5,744 nt of DNA, taken from positions 1 through 5,744 of the forward strand of contig OMUX01000183.1 of assembly GCA_900314345.1 (NCBI GenBank), written 5' to 3'. The translations under genes and the position numbers were made by a program. The stretch is from an uncultured Erysipelotrichaceae bacterium (GTDB lineage: Bacteria; Bacillota_I; Bacilli_A; Erysipelotrichales; Erysipelotrichaceae). The notes beneath the pieces are model-generated. The model saw nothing but the letters and a program-made list of their open reading frames with translations, ran no database searches and was not told the DNA's origin. Shown here piece after piece: positions 1 to 4,000 of the stretch. Numbering within the stretch: the stretch's first letter is position 1; each line of letters starts with the position of its first letter.

Positions 1-948
1 GAGTGCATGAAGCGCTTCGGTTCCGATAAGCCTGACCTGCGCTTCGGCAATGAGATCCAGGATATCTCCGATATCTTCAGCAATACAGAGTTTGCCGTAT
101 TCAGGTCTGTTCTTGAAAACAAGGGCGAAGTCGATGCCATCAAGTTTGAAAACGCCGCAGACAAGTACAGCCGCAAGGCACTGGACAAGCTGCAGGACTT
201 CATCAAGCAGGGCTTCAAGGCCAAGGCACTGGCTTACCTGAAAATGGAAAACGGAACCCTGTCCGGATCCATTGCAAAGCCGCTGTCTGAGGCAGAGAAG
301 GCTGCACTGATTGAGCGTCTTTCCATCAAGGACAACGATCTTGTCCTGGTAGTTGCCGACAAGCCGCATGTGGCAGAGACAAGCCTTGGTGCACTGCGTG
401 TCAGACTGGCCCATGAGCTTGGCCTGATCCCGCAGGGAGAATGCTACAAGTTCCTGTGGGTTACCGAGTTCCCGATGTTTGAGTGGAGTGAAGAGGAGAA
501 CCGCTGGGTCGCTGCCCACCATCCGTTCACTGCCCCGAAGGAAGAGGATGTCGACAAGCTTCTCACCGATCCGGAACATGTCTCCAGCCGCGCCTATGAT
601 CTGGTTCTCAACGGCTATGAGCTGCTGTCCGGTTCCATCCGTATCCACGACCAGGATCTGCAGGAGAAGGTGTTTGAAGCCATCGGCATGACGATGGAAC
701 AGGCCAAGGAACGCTTCGGCTTCTTCCTGGATGCCTTCAAGTTCGGTACTCCGCCTCATGGCGGTGTCGGCATCGGCCTGGAGCGTCTGACCATGGTTCT
801 TGCCGGAACGGACAACATCCGTGATGTTGTTGCCTTCCCGACCACCAACAGCTCCCTGGATCTCATGTCCGAGTCCCCGAACGTCGTTGATCAGGCACAG
901 CTGGATGTGCTTGGCATCGAAGTCAGCGAAAAGGCAAAGAAGAACTGA
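1..948 (+). CDS. aspS: Aspartyl-tRNA synthetase, C-terminal part (5' truncated by window edge)
   Basis: Charges tRNA-Asp with aspartate in the cytoplasm (class II aminoacyl-tRNA synthetase). The frame is open from base 1, so the first 315 residues seen are the C-terminal part of an enzyme normally near 590 residues; roughly 270-285 N-terminal residues (anticodon-binding OB domain, motifs 1 and 2) lie outside the window. The fragment opens with the bacterial AspRS signature FGSDKPDLRF. The insertion (GAD) domain typical of bacterial AspRS follows at about residues 25-135. The catalytic fold then resumes with TEFPMFEW, HHPFTAP and AYDLVLNGYELLSGSIRIH. Motif 3 (GVGIGLERLTMVLAG, bases about 763-807) carries the ATP-binding arginine, followed by NIRDVVAFP. 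The family's usual GGGSIRIH segment reads LSGSIRIH here, probably lineage variation. The start is not visible; the TGA stop lies 14 bases before a strong terminator, so this is the last gene of its transcript. Identity is very secure. Confidence 0.97.
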   Translation, partial: ECMKRFGSDKPDLRFGNEIQDISDIFSNTEFAVFRSVLENKGEVDAIKFENAADKYSRKALDKLQDFIKQGFKAKALAYLKMENGTLSGSIAKPLSEAEKAALIERLSIKDNDLVLVVADKPHVAETSLGALRVRLAHELGLIPQGECYKFLWVTEFPMFEWSEEENRWVAAHHPFTAPKEEDVDKLLTDPEHVSSRAYDLVLNGYELLSGSIRIHDQDLQEKVFEAIGMTMEQAKERFGFFLDAFKFGTPPHGGVGIGLERLTMVLAGTDNIRDVVAFPTTNSSLDLMSESPNVVDQAQLDVLGIEVSEKAKKN

Positions 949-962
949 GCAATATACCACCT

Positions 963-1001
963 GCACGGCAGAAGTCAAGACTGTACATCTGCCGTGCTTT
1001 T
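963..1001 (+). terminator. Intrinsic terminator of aspS
   Basis: Perfect 10-bp stem (GCACGGCAGA at 963-972 with TCTGCCGTGC at 988-997), a 15-nt loop and a TTTT tail at 998-1001. It sits directly after the aspS stop. The loop also holds the TGTACA that may serve as the -35 of the next promoter. Confidence 0.9.
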
Positions 1002-1016
1002 GTTATGATGAAAATG
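982..1016 (+). promoter_or_regulatory. Predicted extended -10 promoter for the RNA/HAD transcript
   Basis: TGTTATGAT at 1001-1009 is an extended -10 (TG, one base, then TATGAT at 1004-1009, one mismatch from TATAAT). A -35-like TGTACA (4 of 6 bases) lies at 982-987 with a 16-bp spacer. Counting from the -10, the start of transcription falls on G1016. That is exactly the first base of the 5' strand of the long-range helix described in the next entry, which independently supports the call. The promoter is interleaved with the aspS terminator. Confidence 0.55.
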
Positions 1017-1178
1017 CCAGAAGGAAAAAATATTTTTCCTACATCTTGATATCAGGGAGCCCTGACTGGAGAAGTCTGTGTGAATGCCCGGTACGGCCGG
1101 GAATCCTGACGACAGACCAAGAGCACCCACCTCTACTGAAGAGGGAACATATCAGCCTTCTGGCTCATAGTTTCAACA
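1016..1178 (+). ncRNA. Candidate structured RNA (leader or small RNA), class not recognised
   Basis: This is the bulk of the 291-bp gap before the HAD gene and shows layered complementarity. P1: GCCAGAAGG (1016-1024) with CCTTCTGGC (1156-1164), 9 bp perfect. P2: TGATAT (1047-1052) with ATATCA (1149-1154), 6 bp, one base inside P1. Within that closing stem: CAGG/CCTG (1053-1064, GAGC loop); GTCTGT/ACAGAC (1074-1079 with 1112-1117) capped by CCCGG/CCGGG (1087-1091 with 1097-1101); and CCTCT/AGAGG (1130-1144, ACTGA loop). The result is a multi-branch junction of about 150 nt. An A/T-rich hairpin (AGGAAAAA/TTTTTCCT, 1022-1040) and a local AGCC/GGCT hairpin (1155-1166) compete with P1, so two states are possible. 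It does not match the conserved cores I know of SAM, TPP, FMN, lysine, cobalamin, purine, ZTP, THF or T-box elements. 6S RNA is the main alternative. Folding was done by eye. Confidence 0.5.
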
Positions 1179-1217
1179 ACAGCGGCACTGCCATATGACA
1201 GACCGCTGTCTTTGTCT
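1179..1217 (+). terminator. Terminator-like hairpin / possible attenuator before the HAD gene
   Basis: ACAGCGG (1179-1185) pairs with CCGCTGT (1203-1209), 7 bp with a 17-nt loop, followed by CTTTGTCT. The U-tail is short and interrupted, so termination may be partial. A second, mutually exclusive hairpin GACAG-ACCG-CTGTC (1197-1210) uses the same 3' bases and the same tail. The placement between a structured RNA and the ribosome site at 1226 is what a transcriptional expression platform would look like. It is equally consistent with the 3' end of an independent small RNA. Confidence 0.5.
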
Positions 1218-1225
1218 CTGAACAG

Positions 1226-1231
1226 AAAGGA
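1226..1231 (+). promoter_or_regulatory. Ribosome binding site of the HAD gene
   Basis: AAAGGA lies 8 bases before the ATG at 1240 and fixes that start. No promoter fits between the preceding hairpin (ending about 1217) and this site, so the gene appears to depend on transcription through the upstream RNA. Confidence 0.75.
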
Positions 1232-1239
1232 TATTACAT

Positions 1240-2085
1240 ATGAACCCAAGGATCGTCTTCCTCGACGTCGACGGAACCCTCATCAACTACCACACCATCA
1301 TGCCGCAATCCGCCGGAAGAGCTGTAACGCAGGCCATGAAGAACGGTCACCGGGTGTATCTCTGCACCGGGGACTCCAGGTATGAACTTGGCCACCGGAA
1401 GCTCATGGAAACAGACGGCCTGATCCTTGGAAACGGAGCCTATGTGGAGGATCATGGAAACGTGATCCTGCACCAGACCATCTCCGCACAGGATGAAAGG
1501 GCAATCGTTGACTGGTGCAGCGAAAGACAGCTTGGCTATGTCCTTGAATGCAACAGCGGGATGTACTGCAATAGCTGGATGAAGAAGAAAGGTCCGGATG
1601 CCATGTACCGCTACGGCACAGGAAAGGGCAAGGATCCCGAAGCCGCAAGGCAGAGTGCCTCCGGCTATGTGGGAATCATGCAGGAAGTCCATGGCAATGA
1701 TCAGTACCGGGATGATGTCAACAAGATCTCCTTTGTCCTGGATCATTATCAGGATCATCTGGATTCAAAGGCAATGTTCCCGGATCTTGTGGCAGGCACC
1801 TGGGGCGGAAAGGATGAGATGGCATTGTTCGGCGACCTTTCCCCCAAGGGCATTTCCAAGAAGCATGGCATCCAGGTTCTTCTGGATTACCTCAAAGCCT
1901 CCAGGGAAGACACCATTGCCTTCGGCGATGCCAAGATCGACATCCCGATGTTTGAAGCCTGTGCTTACAGTGTCGCCATGGGCAATGCCGGAGAGGAATG
2001 CAAGGCGGCAGCGGACTATGTCACGGATGATGTGGACAATGACGGCCTTGCCAAGGCATTCCGGCATCTTGGACTGATTGACTGA
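1240..2085 (+). CDS. Cof-type HAD-IIB family phosphatase
   Basis: A 281-residue cytoplasmic haloacid-dehalogenase hydrolase. Members of this family (Cof/YidA-like) remove phosphate from sugar phosphates, nucleotides or cofactors; the substrate cannot be read from sequence. Motif I is FLDVDGTL (nucleophile Asp9, acid/base Asp11), motif II LCTGDSR (Thr43), the motif III lysine is in GISKKHGI (Lys207 or Lys208), and motif IV is IAFGDAKIDIPMFEA (Asp230, Asp234). The long middle section, about residues 85-195, fits the type IIB cap. The C-terminal AYSVAMGNAGEECKAAADYVTDDVDNDGLAKAF is a textbook Cof ending. Length is normal for the family (about 260-290). In motif IV the usual GDxxND reads GDAKID, with Ile replacing Asn; both metal-binding aspartates are kept, so activity is expected. 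No signal peptide. The gene is isolated: a structured RNA lies upstream and a bidirectional terminator downstream, so its job is not suggested by neighbours. Confidence 0.9.
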   Translation: MNPRIVFLDVDGTLINYHTIMPQSAGRAVTQAMKNGHRVYLCTGDSRYELGHRKLMETDGLILGNGAYVEDHGNVILHQTISAQDERAIVDWCSERQLGYVLECNSGMYCNSWMKKKGPDAMYRYGTGKGKDPEAARQSASGYVGIMQEVHGNDQYRDDVNKISFVLDHYQDHLDSKAMFPDLVAGTWGGKDEMALFGDLSPKGISKKHGIQVLLDYLKASREDTIAFGDAKIDIPMFEACAYSVAMGNAGEECKAAADYVTDDVDNDGLAKAFRHLGLID

Positions 2086-2090
2086 ACGTG

Positions 2091-2141
2091 AAAAAGCCAT
2101 GGTCCTCATCCTGTTTTTCAGGAATGTGAACCATGGCTTTC
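2091..2141. terminator. Bidirectional terminator between convergent HAD and carboxypeptidase genes
   Basis: An 11-bp outer stem (AAAGCCATGGT at 2093-2103 with ACCATGGCTTT at 2130-2140) and an inner 5-bp stem (TCCTG/CAGGA, 2109-2123) around a T5 loop. Read on the minus strand the stem runs into TTTTT, a good U-tract; on the plus strand the tail TTTCAATCT is weaker. Base 2140 is both the outer stem end and the last base of the carboxypeptidase stop codon. Confidence 0.85.
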
Positions 2142-3435
2142 AATCTGCCTTCTTCTTTTTCCTTCTGCGCTTCCTGCGCCGGATCTTTTCTCTCCTCTGA
2201 TGTTCCATGAAGATCAGCACAATGAGCAGAATCAGGACCACAGCCGTGATGCCTTTGTGTTCCTTCATCCTTCTTCCGACATAGCGGAGGATGTTCCTTC
2301 GGATCCTGTGCGGTACCGTGAGGTTTCCGCTTGCAATGACCGTATCCCCGGCAAGGATCTCCACCGTGCCGATGACGGCATTTTCCTCGACCGGTGCCGT
2401 GATGGTGTCCACTGAACTGTTCACGGTGATTTCAGCATTCACCGGAAGGTCCATGGAAATATCTTTATCCGCTGTGAACACCAGCTCTGCCTCTGAAGCA
2501 TCCAGGGCATTCACTGTGGCAAGGGTATCTCCGGCATGGATGACATCTGTTCTTGCAATGCTGTCATTCAGCCAGTTGTACATGTCATAGGCATCTGCGA
2601 TATGCCCGATGCCTTCGCTTCCTCCGGTGACCATGATCAGCTTCATGCCGTTCAGCTCTGCAGCACTGGCAAGACATCTTCCTGCCTCCTCCGTAAAACC
2701 GGTCTTTCCCCCGATCATACCGGGCACTGTCACATTCTCCAGAGCACCCCAGAGGGAAGAGATCATCTCCAGACCGGTTGTGGCGGTATAGCTGTGCAGG
2801 CCGATCAGCTTCACGAATGTATCATTCTCAAGACAGTAGTTCAGAAGCACCAGCATATCCCTTGCTGTGGTGTAATGATTGTCATCATGCAGGCCGGTCG
2901 GGTTCATGAAGTGCGTATGGCTCATACCGATTTCCTGAGCCTTCTGGTTCATGAGATCCACAAAGGCACCCACACTGCCGCTGACGGTGACCGCAAGGGC
3001 ATTGACGGCATCGGCGCCGCTTGGCAGGGCACACCCGCACAGAAGATCCCATACCGTGGGTGTCTGTCCTGGCCAGAAGCCTGCCACACTGGCATCCGCC
3101 TCCAGCAGTCCTGCCCACATCTCATCCGTCATGGTGATCGTCTGGTTCAGGTCCGGCAGGTTCTCAATGGCAATGATCTCCGTCATCAGCTTGGTCATGG
3201 AAGCCGGATACATCTGTTCATCCGCACCCTGTTCCAGCAATACCTGGCCGCTGTCCGTATCCTCAAGAAGGATCCTCTGGGATGTGAGATCCGGGTATCC
3301 CTGGATGTGATATTCAATGGTCTCCAGTTCCACAGGAATCGCTTCCTCTGCCAGTGATGGCAGGGGAACAGCACAGCTGAGACCCAGCAGCAGGGCACTC
3401 AGCCCTGCAATGTTCTTCTTTGTTGTTTTATGCAT
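2140..3435 (-). CDS. Serine-type D-Ala-D-Ala carboxypeptidase (penicillin-binding protein, peptidase S11; DacA/DacF-like)
   Basis: Trims the terminal D-alanine from peptidoglycan pentapeptides outside the cell, limiting cross-linking. From the ATG at 3435 the product has 431 residues. A signal peptide (basic MHKTTKK, hydrophobic core, SLA|EE cleavage near residue 29) is followed by the catalytic domain. SMTK (Ser79 nucleophile, Lys82) is the SxxK motif, KTGFT (Lys244-Thr-Gly246) the KTG motif, and HFMNPTGLHDDNHYTTARD is a family hallmark. The second motif, usually SGN, reads SGA (139-141). About residues 290-375 resemble the C-terminal beta domain. A true membrane helix (about 396-410) and a polybasic tail (14 of residues 414-429 are Lys/Arg) follow, instead of the amphipathic anchor of E. 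coli PBP5. The frame stays open upstream to 3840, but that part is antisense to yneF and precedes the signal peptide, so it is excluded. ATG at 3444 is the alternative start but lies inside the predicted -10. Monocistronic. Confidence 0.9.
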   Translation of the reverse strand: MHKTTKKNIAGLSALLLGLSCAVPLPSLAEEAIPVELETIEYHIQGYPDLTSQRILLEDTDSGQVLLEQGADEQMYPASMTKLMTEIIAIENLPDLNQTITMTDEMWAGLLEADASVAGFWPGQTPTVWDLLCGCALPSGADAVNALAVTVSGSVGAFVDLMNQKAQEIGMSHTHFMNPTGLHDDNHYTTARDMLVLLNYCLENDTFVKLIGLHSYTATTGLEMISSLWGALENVTVPGMIGGKTGFTEEAGRCLASAAELNGMKLIMVTGGSEGIGHIADAYDMYNWLNDSIARTDVIHAGDTLATVNALDASEAELVFTADKDISMDLPVNAEITVNSSVDTITAPVEENAVIGTVEILAGDTVIASGNLTVPHRIRRNILRYVGRRMKEHKGITAVVLILLIVLIFMEHQRREKIRRRKRRRKKKKAD

Positions 3436-3471
3436 CCTTGCCATTATAGGAAAAAGAGGAAATCTCAACAA
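3436..3471 (-). promoter_or_regulatory. Predicted sigma-A promoter of the carboxypeptidase gene (leaderless)
   Basis: On the minus strand, a perfect TATAAT (3448 down to 3443) lies 17 bp from TTGTTG (3471 down to 3466, 3 of 6 matches to TTGACA). The calculated transcription start is G3436, one base before the ATG at 3435, so the mRNA would have essentially no 5' leader. No Shine-Dalgarno at useful spacing precedes either candidate ATG; the only purine run, AAGG, abuts the ATG. Confidence 0.6.
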
Positions 3472-3498
3472 CAGGGAAGTGCTGTTCCTGAAGCCATG

Positions 3499-3538
3499 GC
3501 GATATTGAAATGCATGGGGTTTCACGGTAGAATATCGC
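3499..3538. repeat. 8-bp perfect inverted repeat straddling the yneF promoter (candidate operator)
   Basis: GCGATATT (3499-3506) and AATATCGC (3531-3538) are exact reverse complements with arm centres 32 bp apart, about three helical turns. The left arm overlaps the first two bases of the -35 and the right arm overlaps the last half of the -10. Both arms lie upstream of the predicted start (about 3540), so the plus-strand transcript would not contain them; a DNA-level operator is more likely than an RNA hairpin. No known regulator is recognised. Confidence 0.4.
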
Positions 3539-3540
3539 AG
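3505..3540 (+). promoter_or_regulatory. Predicted sigma-A promoter of the yneF-like gene
   Basis: TTGAAA (3505-3510, 5 of 6) and TAGAAT (3528-3533, 5 of 6) are separated by exactly 17 bp, with a predicted start near A3539-G3540, about 32 bases before the ATG. It is back-to-back with the carboxypeptidase promoter; the two -35 elements lie 33 bp apart. Confidence 0.75.
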
Positions 3541-3556
3541 TAGAAATACAGAAGAA

Positions 3557-3564
3557 AAAGGTGG
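3557..3564 (+). promoter_or_regulatory. Ribosome binding site of the yneF-like gene
   Basis: AAAGGTGG, within a stretch AAGGTGGTG that differs from the full anti-Shine-Dalgarno complement by one base, lies 7 bases before the ATG at 3572. It is strong and unambiguous, in contrast to the divergent carboxypeptidase gene. Confidence 0.8.
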
Positions 3565-3571
3565 TGTACAT

Positions 3572-3790
3572 ATGTCAGTATTCTGGTCTTCACTCCTGTG
3601 GTTCGTCCTGGGAGGCGCGGTTGGTGCGCTGATCTCCTTCGTCCTTACAAGGAAGAAGTTCGAGAAGGAACTCAAGGAGAATCCGCCGGTCAATGAGAAG
3701 ATGATCCGTGCCATGTTCATGCAGATGGGAAGAAAACCCAGCGAAGCACAGATCAAAGCGGTGATGCGTTCCATGAACCAGGCCAAGTGA
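3572..3790 (+). CDS. yneF: UPF0154 (YneF) family small membrane protein
   Basis: A 72-residue protein of unknown function, the same length as B. subtilis YneF. A single N-terminal membrane helix (about residues 4-26, WSSLLWFVLGGAVGALISFVL) is followed by a basic stretch (RKKFEKELK), placing the C-terminus in the cytoplasm by the positive-inside rule. The soluble tail carries the family signature NPPVNEKMIRAMFMQMGRKPSEAQIKAVMRSMNQ, which aligns closely with YneF as I recall it (NPPINEQMLRMMMMQMGMKPS). The gene has its own promoter with a 17-bp spacer and a strong ribosome site, and its stop codon runs into a terminator, so it is a single-gene unit. Family assignment is firm; nothing in the neighbourhood (divergent cell-wall carboxypeptidase, downstream nifJ) establishes a role. 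Confidence 0.92.
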   Translation: MSVFWSSLLWFVLGGAVGALISFVLTRKKFEKELKENPPVNEKMIRAMFMQMGRKPSEAQIKAVMRSMNQAK

Positions 3791-3819
3791 AGCTGTCTGA
3801 ACAAGGCAGCTTTTCTTCT
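3790..3819 (+). terminator. Intrinsic terminator of the yneF-like gene
   Basis: AAGCTGTC (3790-3797) pairs with GGCAGCTT (3805-3812), 8 bp with one G-U pair and a 7-nt loop, followed by TTCTTCT. The stem begins at the last base of the stop codon. A competing perfect 8-bp hairpin, CAAGGCAG (3802-3809) with CTGCCTTG (3818-3825), shares the 3' arm. Confidence 0.75.
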
Positions 3820-3825
3820 GCCTTG

Positions 3826-3839
3826 GAAAAGCGCTTTCA
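3826..3839. promoter_or_regulatory. cre-like site 1 upstream of nifJ
   Basis: GAAAAGCGCTTTCA: 12 of 14 bases match the palindromic catabolite-response element TGAAAGCGCTTTCA recognised by CcpA-type LacI-family regulators; the core AAAGCGCTTT is a perfect palindrome. Both mismatches are at the outer left end. It lies about 130 bp upstream of the nifJ -10. Confidence 0.5.
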
Positions 3840-3849
3840 AAGCATTTCC

Positions 3850-3863
3850 AGAAAACGTTTACA
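3850..3863. promoter_or_regulatory. cre-like site 2 upstream of nifJ
   Basis: AGAAAACGTTTACA: 12 of 14 bases match the cre form TGTAAACGTTTACA, with a perfect AAACGTTT core. Its centre is 24 bp from that of the first site, giving a tandem pair. Position well upstream of the nifJ promoter would fit activation by a CcpA-like protein better than simple blockage, but that is inference; the pair could instead act on yneF transcript read-through. Confidence 0.55.
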
Positions 3864-3900
3864 TCATTTCAGGACGAATTTTCAGTTTTCATCCCCGAAA

Positions 3901-3923
3901 CCGCATGAAATGCGGCTTTGTTT
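3901..3923 (+). terminator. Terminator-like hairpin between the cre-like sites and the nifJ promoter
   Basis: CCGCAT-GAA-ATGCGG (3901-3915, 6 bp, triloop) followed by CTTTGTTT. It could insulate nifJ from upstream transcription or mark the end of a short upstream RNA. The stem is short, so termination strength is uncertain. Confidence 0.45.
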
Positions 3924-3968
3924 AAGCAAGTTGCGGAAATTCCATGTCATTCTCACAGTGAATTGTCT

Positions 3969-3982
3969 TATAATTCTTATTG
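3969..3982 (+). promoter_or_regulatory. nifJ promoter -10 (no clear -35)
   Basis: Perfect TATAAT at 3969-3974, about 26 bases before the nifJ ATG, predicting a start near 3981-3982 and a leader of about 20 nt. At 16-18 bp upstream there is nothing like TTGACA (GTCATT/TGTCAT), nor an extended -10 TG. A small palindrome TCACAGTGA (3953-3961) sits where an operator could touch polymerase. Confidence 0.6.
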
Positions 3983-3990
3983 CAACAAAC

Positions 3991-3996
3991 AGGAGG
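3991..3996 (+). promoter_or_regulatory. Ribosome binding site of nifJ
   Basis: AGGAGG is a consensus Shine-Dalgarno. Only 4 bases (ACAT) separate it from the ATG at 4001, shorter than usual, but no other in-frame start is nearby and the protein aligns with its family from this point. Confidence 0.85.
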
Positions 3997-4000
3997 ACAT

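Noticed and set aside
331..348. Possible loss of function or frameshift in aspS or nifJ
   Set aside because: Both frames are continuous with all visible motifs in order; truncation is only by the window edges.
800..1198. Plus-strand open frame spanning the aspS end and the following gap
   Set aside because: It overlaps aspS out of frame and crosses the terminator and structured RNA; no ribosome site and no recognisable protein.
1016..1215. Known riboswitch, T-box or 6S RNA identity for the structured RNA
   Set aside because: I looked for the T-box AGGGTGG core and the conserved cores of SAM, TPP, FMN, lysine, cobalamin, purine, ZTP and THF switches and found none. 6S remains possible (aspS-proximal position and a bubble-like centre), but the closing and terminal stems look short, so I did not assign it.
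1234..1758. 174-codon minus-strand open frame opposite the HAD gene
   Set aside because: Shadow of a clearly real gene; no ribosome site or promoter on that strand.
2536..3357. 273-codon plus-strand open frame
   Set aside because: It is the complement of the carboxypeptidase catalytic domain and has no family features.
3436..3840. Upstream extension of the carboxypeptidase frame to 566 residues
   Set aside because: The extra 135 residues precede a complete signal peptide, lie antisense to yneF and its promoter, and show no family similarity.
3877..3891. CodY-like box AATTTTCAG...
   Set aside because: Only the left nine bases match AATTTTCWGAAAATT; the right half does not form the palindrome.
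3946..3965. Rex or Crp/FNR operator at the nifJ promoter
   Set aside because: TCACAGTGA has the half-sites too close together and inverted relative to TGTGA-N6-TCACA, and it does not match TTGTGAA-N4-TTCACAA.
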